The notes beneath the pieces are model-generated. The model searched no databases, was not told the origin of the DNA, and worked only from the letters and a program-made list of their open reading frames with translations. The position numbers were made by a program, and so were the translations under genes. From contig CALJUZ010000026.1 in the NCBI GenBank assembly GCA_937975235.1, positions 1 through 25,394 on the forward strand: a stretch of DNA of 25,394 bases, given 5' to 3'. Shown here in pieces: positions 1 to 7,080 of the stretch. Source of the DNA: CALJUZ01 sp003387805 (GTDB lineage: Bacteria; Bacillota; Limnochordia; Limnochordales; ZCTH02-B6). How positions within the stretch are numbered: position 1 is the stretch's first letter; each line of letters begins with the position of its first letter.

Positions 1-213
1 GCCCGGGCCGCGAGCCCGGGCCCGAAGGCGCCGGGAGCCGGTTCGCCCGGCGCCTCGCTCCGGAGCGGCCGGTCGGCGGTTCTCATACGGAGGGGAGGTG
101 CGGCGCTGTGGCGCCTCCCTCCCCTTCGGCTTGGAAATCTCCCGCGCTCCCGCTCCGGTGGTTCCCCGCCTGCCGTCGGCATCCGCCCCGGGCCGGTGTC
201 CGCAGGCCCGCCG
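1..213. other. Non-coding left edge with GC-rich hairpins
   Basis: No credible gene is seen here; the short open frames are GC-driven shadows. The stretch holds a CCCGGG pair (2-7 and 15-20) and a 9-bp stem GGCGCCGGG (27-35) with CCCGGCGCC (46-54). A longer hairpin at 92-124 is listed separately. It lies downstream of the minus-strand importer operon, so it probably contains that operon's 3' end. Confidence 0.6.
92..124 (-). terminator. Hairpin downstream of the importer operon, possible terminator
   Basis: GGGGAGG (92-98) pairs with CCTCCCC (118-124), and GGCGC (102-106) pairs with GCGCC (111-115) around a 4-nt loop, with a small internal loop between the two stems. It lies about 90 nt past the permease stop on the minus strand. 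There is no good T-run, so it could be an RNA-stabilising 3' hairpin or a weak terminator. Confidence 0.4.
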
Positions 214-1059
214 TTACGCGTGTCCCCGCTTCCTGAGGAGCCGCCTCTCCGCGTAGTCGACCGCATAGTAGATCACCGTCGACACGATCAGGAGCAGCAC
301 GATGCTGCTCATCACCAGCGTCATGTTGAACACTTGCCCGCCGTAGATGATCAAATACCCGAGCCCCGTGCCCGACACGAGAAACTCGCCCATGACGGTG
401 CCCACCCACGCCAGCCCGATGTTGACTTTGACCGCGCCGATGAGCGTGGGCACCGCCGAGGGAAACACCACTTTGCTGAACACTTGCCGGCGGCTGGCGC
501 CGAAAGACCGCAGCAGCAGAATTTTGTTCGGGTCCGTCTCCCGAAAGGCGGTGTGCAGGATGACGATGGTGACCACGATGGAGATGGCCACCGTCATGGC
601 CAGCACGGACCGGACGTTCATGCCGATCCAGACGATGAACAAAGGCCCCAGGGAAACCTTCGGTACGCTGTTAAGTACAACCAGATACGGATCCAGAACC
701 CTGGCCAAGAACGGAAACCACCACAACAGCGAGGCGAAGGCCACGCCCATGAGCGTAGCCAGGCCGAAGCCGAGCAGCGTACGGGACACCGTGGCGCCCA
801 GGTGCACCAGCAAGTCGCCCTGGGTCGTCATGCGGGCCGTCGTTTCCCAGATGCGGCTGGGCATGCTGAAAATGAACGGATTGAGGCGGCCCGTCCGGGC
901 GGCCCACTCCCAGCCGGCCACGATGCCCACGAGCAGCACGAGCTGGGTCGCGGCGACGAGCACCGACCGGAGCCGGCGCCGGCGCAGGTAGCGGCGGTGG
1001 GCGGCCGACGGCTGGGAGCCGGCGCCGGGCGCCAGGCGCGGGGGATCAGATGTGGACAT
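214..1059 (-). CDS. ABC transporter permease, SsuC/TauC/ThiX type
   Basis: This 281-residue inner-membrane subunit forms the channel of an importer with the two genes before it. It has an Arg-rich cytoplasmic N-terminus, a first membrane segment around residues 32-52, and several later hydrophobic segments. The cytoplasmic EAA loop, RSFGASRRQVFSKVVFPSAV, contacts the ATPase. Length and pattern match the BPD_transp_1 permeases of nitrate, sulfonate, taurine and thiamine-precursor importers. The ATG is supported by GGAGGG about 7 nt upstream, and the gene overlaps the ATPase stop by 14 bp, indicating translational coupling. It is last in the operon. The family is firm; the substrate cannot be read from this subunit. 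Confidence 0.93.
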   Translation of the reverse strand: MSTSDPPRLAPGAGSQPSAAHRRYLRRRRLRSVLVAATQLVLLVGIVAGWEWAARTGRLNPFIFSMPSRIWETTARMTTQGDLLVHLGATVSRTLLGFGLATLMGVAFASLLWWFPFLARVLDPYLVVLNSVPKVSLGPLFIVWIGMNVRSVLAMTVAISIVVTIVILHTAFRETDPNKILLLRSFGASRRQVFSKVVFPSAVPTLIGAVKVNIGLAWVGTVMGEFLVSGTGLGYLIIYGGQVFNMTLVMSSIVLLLIVSTVIYYAVDYAERRLLRKRGHA

Positions 1060-1810
1060 CGAGATCCCTCCAAATGTCGCGAAAGTAGCGGCTGAACTCG
1101 GGCGCTTCCCGCACTTGCACGGGCGAGCCCCGCTGGGGCAGATCGATGACGTACTCCCGCTTCAGGCGGGCGGGCCGGCGGGACAGCACCAGCACCCGGT
1201 CGGCCATGGACACCGCCTCCGCGATGTCGTGGGTGACCAAAATCGCGGTGCGCCGCTCCCGCCGGAGAATCCGGCTCACTTCCTCCTGCAGCTTAAGGCG
1301 CGTCTGGTAGTCCAGCGCCGAGAAGGGCTCATCCAAAAGCAGCACCTTCGGATCCAGGGCCAGCGTGCGCACCAGCGCGGCCCGCTGGCGCATGCCACCC
1401 GAAAGACGGGCGGGAAAGGCGTGGGCGAACTCGCCCAGCCCGTAGTCGCCCAGCATTTTCAGCACCCGGCGGCGGGCCGCCGCGGTGCGGCGGCCCTGCA
1501 CCTCCAGGCCCAGCAGGCAGTTGTCCAGCACGGTGCGCCAAGGAAACAAGTGATCCTGCTGCAGCATGTAGCCGACACTGCTGCCGGGCCCGGTGACCGA
1601 GGCGCCGCCCACCAGCACCTCCCCGGCGGTGGGCCGGACCAGGCCCGCGATCATGGACAGCAGGCTGGTCTTGCCGCAGCCGCTGGGGCCCACGATGCTG
1701 ACGAACTCGCCCTCCTCGACCCGAAACGACATGTTGTCAATGACCCGGGTTTCCCCGTCGGGGGTATGGTACGTGAGCGAAACGCGCCGCACCGCCACCG
1801 CCGCTGTCAC
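1046..1810 (-). CDS. ABC transporter ATP-binding protein, SsuB/TauB type
   Basis: This 254-residue cytoplasmic ATPase energises the importer. It shows Walker A GPSGCGKTS, a Q-loop (MLQQDHLFPW), signature LSGGMRQRAALVRTL, Walker B VLLLDEPFSALD and the switch histidine in LVTHDIAEA. The FPWRTVLDN segment after the Q-loop is typical of the nitrate/sulfonate/taurine group. The start is GTG, preceded by a GGGGGTGA-like ribosome site. It follows the binding-protein gene by 54 bp, a gap holding a perfect palindrome, and overlaps the permease gene by 14 bp. It is complete, with no missing catalytic residue. Confidence 0.94.
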   Translation of the reverse strand: MTAAVAVRRVSLTYHTPDGETRVIDNMSFRVEEGEFVSIVGPSGCGKTSLLSMIAGLVRPTAGEVLVGGASVTGPGSSVGYMLQQDHLFPWRTVLDNCLLGLEVQGRRTAAARRRVLKMLGDYGLGEFAHAFPARLSGGMRQRAALVRTLALDPKVLLLDEPFSALDYQTRLKLQEEVSRILRRERRTAILVTHDIAEAVSMADRVLVLSRRPARLKREYVIDLPQRGSPVQVREAPEFSRYFRDIWRDLDVHI

Positions 1811-1836
1811 CGTGTCACCCCCGCGCCCCGCCGGAG

Positions 1837-1852
1837 GCCGGCTCGAGCCGGC
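1837..1852. repeat. 16-bp perfect palindrome between binding-protein and ATPase genes
   Basis: GCCGGCTCGAGCCGGC is a perfect palindrome in the 54-bp gap between the first two genes of the importer operon. In RNA it would form a stem-loop directly after the binding-protein stop. Such hairpins commonly stabilise the 5' gene's message so that binding protein outnumbers the membrane subunits. That role is inferred. Confidence 0.55.
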
Positions 1853-1864
1853 GCCCGGCGCCGC

Positions 1865-2917
1865 TCAGTGCTCCGCAGACTCCGCAGCGCTCTCCAGCAC
1901 CCGGACCGCAAACTCGTTGGTCATCACGGCGTCGAAGGGCACCGGCCCGTCCAGCTCGCCGGCCGCCATCATCACCCGCTGCAGCATGTCGAACCCCCGG
2001 GACGAAATCTCGGGCGTCGGCGTCCACGCGTCGATGGAACGGTAGCGTTCGATGGCCTCCACCAGCACGTCAAAGTCGGTGCCGGCAAAGAACGGCGCGA
2101 CCACCCGGCCGATTTCTTCCGACGTATGCACATGCACCCACTGCTGGCCCCGGTAAATGGCCCGGGTGAACCGCTCGATGACGTCGGGATGGCGCTCGAT
2201 GTAGCTTTGCTTCGCGTGGTACACGGTGTACGTGATGTCGCCGGCCTCCGCGCCCAAAGACACGACGATGGTGCCCGTGCCGTTGCGCTGCAGCTGGGTC
2301 AGGGCCGGGTCAAACTGGGCCACGTAGTCCCCCAGGCCGCCCTCGAAGGCGCCGGCGGCCGCCGGGAACTCCAGGTGCGTAATGATGCCCACGTCGCGAA
2401 AGGGCTCGATGCCGTTGGCCCGCAGCAGCCATTCCAGCACCATTTGCGGCACCCCGCCCTTCCGGGCGCCGACGATGAGTTTGCCCCGCACGTCGTCCCA
2501 GCTGAACGAATCCACTGGCCCGCGGGCCATCAAGAAGGATCCGTCCCGCTGCGTCAGCTGGGCGAAGCCGATCACCGGCTCCGGCGCCCCCTGGCGGTAC
2601 ACGTACACCGTGGCCTCAGGACCGAAAAAGCCGATGTCCACGCCGCCGGACAAGAGGGCCGCCATGCCGTTGTGCGCGCCCCAGGCCGTGCTGAGCTCGA
2701 TCTCCAGCCCCTCGTCCTCGAAAAAGCCCAGCGCCAAGGCTACGTACTGCGGCGCGTAAAAGACCGACCGCACCACTTCCGACAGCCGGACCCGCTCCAG
2801 CCCCTGCGCGGCCCCGCCCGGCGCCGCCGCGGAAGCCAGCGCGACAACCAGCAAGAGCGACAGCGCCGCGCGGGCCGCGGCGCGCCGGACCGCCCCCCGA
2901 TTCACAACGTCCCGCAT
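1865..2917 (-). CDS. ABC transporter substrate-binding protein, NMT1/THI5-like
   Basis: This 350-residue secreted solute-binding protein is first in the importer operon. Residues 1-38 form a signal peptide: Arg-rich n-region, hydrophobic core LSLLLVVALASAAA and a small-residue cleavage region. No lipobox cysteine is evident. The mature start, SVFYAPQYVALALGFFEDEG, is characteristic of NMT1/SsuA-type binding proteins, followed by GVDIGFFGPEATVYVYRQG. This fold captures thiamine precursors, riboflavin, sulfonates, nitrate or similar small molecules. The start ATG has GGGAGGAGG about 7 nt upstream. No TPP riboswitch is visible upstream, so a thiamine-precursor role is unsupported by regulation. 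An 8-bp inverted repeat lies just upstream of the ribosome site. Confidence 0.92.
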   Translation of the reverse strand: MRDVVNRGAVRRAAARAALSLLLVVALASAAAPGGAAQGLERVRLSEVVRSVFYAPQYVALALGFFEDEGLEIELSTAWGAHNGMAALLSGGVDIGFFGPEATVYVYRQGAPEPVIGFAQLTQRDGSFLMARGPVDSFSWDDVRGKLIVGARKGGVPQMVLEWLLRANGIEPFRDVGIITHLEFPAAAGAFEGGLGDYVAQFDPALTQLQRNGTGTIVVSLGAEAGDITYTVYHAKQSYIERHPDVIERFTRAIYRGQQWVHVHTSEEIGRVVAPFFAGTDFDVLVEAIERYRSIDAWTPTPEISSRGFDMLQRVMMAAGELDGPVPFDAVMTNEFAVRVLESAAESAEH

Positions 2918-2938
2918 TGCACCGCCTCCTCCCGTTTT

Positions 2939-2972
2939 CCGCTGTCACGATATGCCCTCCCGGCGACAGCGG
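2939..2972. promoter_or_regulatory. Inverted repeat upstream of the importer operon
   Basis: CCGCTGTC (2939-2946) and GACAGCGG (2965-2972) are exact inverted copies separated by 18 nt, about 22 nt upstream of the binding-protein ATG and adjacent to its ribosome site. It may be an operator or a leader stem-loop that controls initiation. No regulator can be named. Confidence 0.45.
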
Positions 2973-2987
2973 TGACGGTGGATTCGG

Positions 2988-3017
2988 TTGACTTCCCGGC
3001 CCGGGCGGTGTTACAAT
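2988..3017 (+). promoter_or_regulatory. Promoter of tRNA-Leu(GAG)
   Basis: The -35 TTGACT (2988-2993), an 18-nt spacer and the -10 TACAAT (3012-3017) preceded by TGT (extended -10) sit 35 nt before the mature tRNA. This is the best sigma-A-type promoter in the window. Confidence 0.75.
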
Positions 3018-3052
3018 GTCTGAGGCATCGCCTTCAGGCCACGGTGCAGCCC

Positions 3053-3137
3053 GCCCGGATGGCGGAATTGGCAGACGCGTACGGTTGAGGGCCGTATGGG
3101 GCAACCCGTGTGGGTTCAAATCCCACTCCGGGCACCA
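3053..3137 (+). tRNA. trnL-GAG: tRNA-Leu, anticodon GAG
   Basis: An 85-nt class II tRNA with CCA encoded. The acceptor stem GCCCGGA (3053-3059) pairs with TCCGGGC (3127-3133). The D-arm carries GGCGGAATTGGCAGACGC, typical of leucine tRNAs. The anticodon stem TACGG/CCGTA encloses TTGAGGG, giving anticodon GAG, which reads CUC/CUU. A long variable arm and a GGTTCAAATCC T-loop follow. It is monocistronic, with its own promoter and terminator. Confidence 0.97.
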
Positions 3138-3141
3138 AGGA

Positions 3142-3190
3142 AAGAGCGGAGTTTGCAGGTCGAAGAAGCTGCAAACTCCGCTCTTGCTTT
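3142..3190. terminator. Bidirectional terminator between tRNA-Leu and the NUDIX gene
   Basis: A perfect 17-bp stem (3142-3158 with 3169-3185) encloses a 10-nt loop and begins 5 nt after the tRNA CCA. The plus strand continues CTTGCTTT, and the minus strand ends CTCTTTCCTT after the stem. It lies between two convergent units and can serve both. Confidence 0.8.
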
Positions 3191-3645
3191 CACAGAAGCT
3201 TCGTTTTCCATTCGCCGTCGGAGTGGTAGTAATAGAGCTCGCTTAGGGCGTCGTTCTCAAAGACCGGCAGCGTTTCCGCCAGGTCGTTGGCCAGCGGCAG
3301 GCGGGGCAGTTCCTCGCGGGGCACCCAAAAGACCTCGCCTTCCGCGGAAGGCTGCAGCTCCCCGGCAAACTGCGTCGCCTTGTAGAGCAAAATCACGTAC
3401 CGTGCGCCGTCGGCCGTGGGAAACTGCTTGACCCCGCACAGCACCGGGTTGAGGATGCGCAGGCCCGTCTCCTCGTACACTTCGCGGATGACCGCCTCGG
3501 TGAACGACTCCCCGGGTTCAACGTGCCCGCCCGGAAACGCGATGCCGGGCCAGAACGAACTGAGGCGTTTCTGCATCAGCACACGCCCCGCGTCATCGCA
3601 AACCATACACAAGTTCGCGAAAATCGCGCGCTCGCTTGTCGGCAA
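3190..3645 (-). CDS. NUDIX hydrolase
   Basis: A 151-residue NUDIX phosphohydrolase of the MutT type, which cleaves nucleoside diphosphate derivatives such as oxidised dGTP. The Nudix box is intact at about residues 40-62: G-HVEPG-E-SFTEAVI-REVYEETGL, with the metal-binding REVYEE core. The preceding RLSSFWPGIAFPGG is typical of 8-oxo-dGTP diphosphatases in Bacillota. I chose a TTG start (frame PTSERAIFANLCMVCDD) because G-rich sequence GGGGGTTGGAAAG lies just upstream. The frame stays open to 3765, but those 40 residues look non-coding and cross an inverted repeat. The substrate is not assignable; the start is uncertain. Confidence 0.85.
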   Translation of the reverse strand: MPTSERAIFANLCMVCDDAGRVLMQKRLSSFWPGIAFPGGHVEPGESFTEAVIREVYEETGLRILNPVLCGVKQFPTADGARYVILLYKATQFAGELQPSAEGEVFWVPREELPRLPLANDLAETLPVFENDALSELYYYHSDGEWKTKLL

Positions 3646-3662
3646 CTTTCCAACCCCCACAA

Positions 3663-3714
3663 GAAACGGTTCCGCGCAGCTTCTGCAATTCAGCGCGCCG
3701 CGCGCAACCGTTTC
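3663..3714 (-). terminator. Inverted repeat between aldo-keto reductase and NUDIX genes
   Basis: GAAACGGTTCCGCGC (3663-3677) and GCGCGCAACCGTTTC (3700-3714) are complementary at 14 of 15 positions around a 22-nt loop. It sits 23 nt past the reductase stop and just ahead of the proposed NUDIX start. The minus strand continues TTTCTTG after the stem, so a weak terminator or attenuator is likely. Confidence 0.5.
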
Positions 3715-3736
3715 GGTGACGGCCGCGGAGCCGAGG

Positions 3737-4684
3737 CTACTCCGTCTCGCTGACGATCCGATCAATCTCCGCCAGCTGCTCGGGCGTCAGCTGCCACCCC
3801 AGCACGCCCGCCGCCTCGGCGATCTGCCCCGGCCGGCGAGCGCCCCACAGAGCGATGGGCTCGCCGGGCTGATCCAGCACCCACCGCACCGCCAGCTGCG
3901 CCAGCGTCTTGCCCAGGCTTTCGGCGTACTCCTTCAGCTTTGGAATGATGCGGTAGTACCGCTGCGCGGTCTCGCCCTGGAAGCGGCGGTCCCGGGCCCG
4001 GCTGTCCCCCTCCGGGAACGTGCTGGCCTCGTTGTACTTGCCCGTCAGCAGCCCCCGGGCCAGCGGGCTGTAGGCCAGCAGCGCCAGGCCGTGCTCCCGG
4101 CAGTACGGCAGCTCCGCCTGCTCGATGTCCCGCTCCAGCAAGTTGTAGCGCAGCTGGTTGGAATGCAGCGGCGCGACGCTGCGCCACCGTTCCATCTGCT
4201 CCACGTCATAGTTGCTGACGCCGATGGCCCGCACCTTGCCCTCCTGGAGCAGCCGGTGCATGGCCTCCGCGGTATCTTCCACGGGCGTGTCCGGATCGGG
4301 CCAGTGAATCTGGTAGATGTCGATGTAGTCCGTCTGCAGGCGCCGCAAGCTCTGCTCGATCTCCTCGCGGATGCGCTCGGGCTTGGAGTTGCGGAACACG
4401 TTTTCCTCCTCGTCCCAGTCCATGCCCGCCTTGGTCGCGATGACGACCTGGTCACGGGGCACGCGCTTTTCCGCCAGCGCCTTGGCCACAATCTCCTCCG
4501 ACAGCCCGAAGCCATACACCGGCGCGGTGTCGATGGTGGTAATGCCCAAGTCCAGCGCCTCGTGGATGGCCCGGATGGAGTCTTTCACGTCGGTGCCGCC
4601 CCACAGCCAGCCGCCGATGGCCCACGTGCCCAGCGCGATGCGGGACACTTCAATGTCGGTCGTTCCGAAACGCGTATATTCCAT
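3737..4684 (-). CDS. Aldo-keto reductase, YhdN/AKR11-like
   Basis: A 315-residue cytoplasmic NADPH-dependent aldo-keto reductase of TIM-barrel type. The catalytic tetrad is visible: D52 and Y57 (in DTAPVYGFG), K85 (ATKAGMDW) and H127 (QIHWPDPD). The N-terminal MEYTRFGTTDIEVSRIALGT, the later ALWGARRPGQI and overall length match Bacillus subtilis YhdN (general stress protein 69, AKR11B), as I recall that sequence. The real physiological substrate of that family is unclear. The frame is open further upstream, but GGGAGGCGGCAGAGG just before this ATG fixes the start. The gene is divergent from an amidohydrolase; its likely -10 is inside an inverted repeat about 130 nt upstream. Confidence 0.92.
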   Translation of the reverse strand: MEYTRFGTTDIEVSRIALGTWAIGGWLWGGTDVKDSIRAIHEALDLGITTIDTAPVYGFGLSEEIVAKALAEKRVPRDQVVIATKAGMDWDEEENVFRNSKPERIREEIEQSLRRLQTDYIDIYQIHWPDPDTPVEDTAEAMHRLLQEGKVRAIGVSNYDVEQMERWRSVAPLHSNQLRYNLLERDIEQAELPYCREHGLALLAYSPLARGLLTGKYNEASTFPEGDSRARDRRFQGETAQRYYRIIPKLKEYAESLGKTLAQLAVRWVLDQPGEPIALWGARRPGQIAEAAGVLGWQLTPEQLAEIDRIVSETE

Positions 4685-4798
4685 ACAGCCTCTGCCGCCT
4701 CCCATTCTCGGCGCGGCGCCCGCAGGGCCGCCGCGGATTGGTGGCCGCCGGCGCCCGGCCGGCGGTCGCGCAGCCTTCCCGTGAAACCGCGCCACGGC

Positions 4799-4828
4799 TG
4801 CCGGGACTATTGTATCATTGTTCCGGCA
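4799..4828 (-). promoter_or_regulatory. Probable aldo-keto reductase promoter inside an inverted repeat
   Basis: On the minus strand TGATACAAT forms an extended -10 (TACAAT at 4814-4809). It is enclosed by TGCCGGGAC (4799-4807) and GTTCCGGCA (4820-4828), inverted copies matching at 8 of 9 positions and centred on the -10. A repressor bound here would block the reductase and possibly the divergent amidohydrolase. The -35 is weak. Confidence 0.5.
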
Positions 4829-4886
4829 AGGATTCCCAGGCCCGCCTGCGAATGTAGTCGTGAACGCGACTGGAGGATCGAAACGA

Positions 4887-5873
4887 ATGAAACGCACGGC
4901 AGACACGAAACTTTTGGAGCGGGCGCGGGCGGAAGGCTTCAGCCGGCCGCCGCGGCGCAAAACCGACGGCCCCATCGTCGACATCCACACCCACGCGTGG
5001 GCGCCCGAGGCGGCGGGCCCCCTGTTTGAGGCGGCCCGGCTGTACGGCATCGGCAAGCTGGGCCTCATCGCCCCGCTGGAGGAGGGCCTGGAGCTGCAGC
5101 GCCGCTATCCCGAAACGTCCATCATCTCGTGGATCAACTGGGACCATGCGGATGATCCCGACAAGTTCGCCGCGGTGAACCGGCGCATCGTGCGGGACGC
5201 CGCGGCCGCGGGCGCCCGCCTCATCAAAATGTGGTTCGCGCCCCGCTTTTACGACCGCAGCGATTTGCGGATGAACGATGCGCGCCTGGACCCGGTGTTC
5301 GAAGAGATCAGCCGGCAGGGGCTGGGCGTGCTGGTGCACGTGGCGGATCCCGACAAATGGTTCCAGCGGGTCTACACGGACGTGAAGAAATACGGGACGA
5401 AGGCCGAGCAGTACAAGCAGCTGACGGACCGGCTGGAGAAACATCCCGACATCCCCATCCTCGTGGCCCACATGGGCGGCAATCCCGAACACCTGGACCA
5501 GCTGGGCGCCCTCTTGGACCGGTACCCGAACATGTACGTGGACACGTCGGCCACCCGCTGGATCGTGCGGGAGCTGGGGCGGCAGCCCGAAGCGGCCCGG
5601 GCGTTTTTCGCCAAGTACAAAGACCGCATCTTGTTCGGCACCGACCAGGTGGCCATCAAAGACCCCGAGGAGCACCGCTACACGTCGCGCTACTGGATTC
5701 ACCAGCTGTTTTGGGAGACCGACGCGGTCTGCCCGCTGCCCATCGACGATCCCGACGCCGACGGGGAGCCGCTGCTGCAGGGCATCGACTTGCCCGCGGA
5801 CGTTCTGGAATGGATTTACTGGAAAAACGCGGAGCGGGTCTTCGGCATCCGCGCCCACGCCGCCGGCGCCTGA
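4887..5873 (+). CDS. Amidohydrolase family protein (Amidohydro_2, metal-dependent)
   Basis: A 328-residue TIM-barrel metal-dependent hydrolase or decarboxylase. The strand-1 metal motif DIHTHAW (H34, H36) is present, with VLVHVADPDKW, then VAHMGGNPEHLDQLG, and the terminal catalytic aspartate in ILFGTDQVA. This order matches the Amidohydro_2 family, which includes 2-pyrone-4,6-dicarboxylate lactonase and ACMSD-type enzymes. The substrate cannot be assigned. The ATG is chosen because GGAGG lies 10 nt upstream; the open frame extends 23 codons further back without support. It stands alone, divergent from the aldo-keto reductase, and is followed by a terminator shared with the convergent ATPase operon. 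Confidence 0.88.
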   Translation: MKRTADTKLLERARAEGFSRPPRRKTDGPIVDIHTHAWAPEAAGPLFEAARLYGIGKLGLIAPLEEGLELQRRYPETSIISWINWDHADDPDKFAAVNRRIVRDAAAAGARLIKMWFAPRFYDRSDLRMNDARLDPVFEEISRQGLGVLVHVADPDKWFQRVYTDVKKYGTKAEQYKQLTDRLEKHPDIPILVAHMGGNPEHLDQLGALLDRYPNMYVDTSATRWIVRELGRQPEAARAFFAKYKDRILFGTDQVAIKDPEEHRYTSRYWIHQLFWETDAVCPLPIDDPDADGEPLLQGIDLPADVLEWIYWKNAERVFGIRAHAAGA

Positions 5874-5926
5874 CGGGCCCCGCCGGCGGCCGTCGCGGCG
5901 GCACCTGTTCGCGGCAAGGAAACAAA

Positions 5927-5955
5927 AGCGGCCCCGGACGTCGTCCGGGGCCGCT
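5927..5955. terminator. Strong bidirectional terminator between amidohydrolase and oppF-like gene
   Basis: A perfect 13-bp stem, AGCGGCCCCGGAC (5927-5939) with GTCCGGGGCCGCT (5943-5955), and a 3-nt loop. On the minus strand it is followed by TTTTGTTTCC, a good intrinsic terminator 38 nt past the OppF-like stop. The plus-strand side has a shorter T-run (CCTTTCC). Confidence 0.88.
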
Positions 5956-5993
5956 GCCTTTCCGAAAGGGCCTGGCAGCCGGCGCGCGCCGCG

Positions 5994-7079
5994 CTACGCC
6001 GCGGAGCCTTTGTTGCGGTTGGCCCGCTCGGCGGCCTTGGCCGGCGTGGGATTTTGGCCCGCGGCGATGTACTCCGGCGTCGCGAAATGGCACGCCACGT
6101 GGTGCCCGCCGCCTACGTCGATGAAAGCCGGCTCCTGCTCCCGGCAAATGGCCTCCGCGAACGGGCAGCGGGTGTGGAAGCGGCAGCCCGACGGCGGATT
6201 GATGGGGCTGGGCACGTCGCCCTGCAAAATGATGCGCTCCCGCTTCGCGTCCGGGTCCGGAACGGGAATGGCCGAGAAGAGCGCCTGGGTGTACGGGTGC
6301 AGCGGGTTGGCGTACAGCTCCTCCTTGTCCGCCATCTCCACGATTTTGCCCAGATACATCACGGCCACCCGGTCGCTGATGTGCTCCACGACGGCCAAGT
6401 CGTGCGCGATGAACAGGTAGGTCAGGCCGAACTCTTTCTGCAAGTCCTCCAGCAAGTTGATGACCTGGGCCTGGATGGACACGTCCAGAGCCGACACGGG
6501 CTCGTCGCATACGATGAGGTCGGGATTGACCGCCAGCGCCCGCGCGATGCCGATGCGCTGCCGCTGCCCGCCGCTGAACTCGTGGGGGTAGCGCCGGGCG
6601 TGGTACGACGCGAGGCCCACCACGTCCAAAAGCTCCTGCACCCGCTTCTCGCGCTCGCGCCGGCCGGCCAGGCCGTGGATGAGCAGCGGCTCCGCGATGA
6701 TGTCGCCGACGGTCATGCGGGGGTTCAGCGACGCGTACGGGTCCTGGAAAATGATCTGCATCTTCTTGCGCAGCTCCCGCATTTGCTTGCGGTTGTACTG
6801 CGTGATGTCCTGCCCCTGAAACAAGACTTGGCCCGACGTGGGCTCAATCAGCCGCAAAATGACCCGGCCCGTCGTCGACTTGCCGCAGCCGCTCTCCCCC
6901 ACCAGCCCCAGCGTCTCGCCGCGCTTGATGTCGAAGCTGACGCCGTCCACGGCCTTGACGGCCCCGACCTGGCGGGAAAACACCACGCCGCGCGTGATGG
7001 GAAAGTGCTTGACGAGGTTTTTGACCTGCAACAGCGGCGTTTCCGCCGAGGCGGCCGGCTGTGCCTGCTGCATCGCCAC
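5994..7079 (-). CDS. oppF: Oligopeptide/dipeptide ABC transporter ATP-binding protein, OppF/DppF type
   Basis: A 361-residue cytoplasmic ATPase, one of two that normally drive an oligopeptide, dipeptide or nickel importer. It has Walker A GESGCGKST, signature SGGQRQRIGIARAL, Walker B LIVCDEPVSALD and switch FIAHDLAVVEH. The C-terminal oligo_HPY region follows, with PINPPSGCRFHTRCPFAEAI and four cysteines in all; in at least one mycobacterial OppD such cysteines hold an iron-sulfur cluster. The GTG start has GAAGGTGG 6 nt upstream and lies 1 bp after the preceding stop; an ATG two codons later is the alternative. It is followed by a strong terminator, so no permease gene follows. Confidence 0.93.
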   Translation of the reverse strand: MAMQQAQPAASAETPLLQVKNLVKHFPITRGVVFSRQVGAVKAVDGVSFDIKRGETLGLVGESGCGKSTTGRVILRLIEPTSGQVLFQGQDITQYNRKQMRELRKKMQIIFQDPYASLNPRMTVGDIIAEPLLIHGLAGRREREKRVQELLDVVGLASYHARRYPHEFSGGQRQRIGIARALAVNPDLIVCDEPVSALDVSIQAQVINLLEDLQKEFGLTYLFIAHDLAVVEHISDRVAVMYLGKIVEMADKEELYANPLHPYTQALFSAIPVPDPDAKRERIILQGDVPSPINPPSGCRFHTRCPFAEAICREQEPAFIDVGGGHHVACHFATPEYIAAGQNPTPAKAAERANRNKGSAA

Positions 7080-7080
7080 G

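Noticed and set aside
2918..3052. Possible TPP riboswitch upstream of the NMT1/THI5-type importer
   Set aside because: The conserved CTGAGA and TGAACCTGATC-type segments are absent on the relevant strand.
1052..3088. A 678-codon plus-strand open frame opposite the importer ATPase and binding protein
   Set aside because: It is antisense to two well-recognised genes, has an atypical composition, and runs into the tRNA-Leu gene.
4685..5068. N-terminal extension of the aldo-keto reductase by 128 residues
   Set aside because: The extension is antisense to the amidohydrolase start, contains no conserved sequence, and a good ribosome site precedes the internal ATG that matches the family start.
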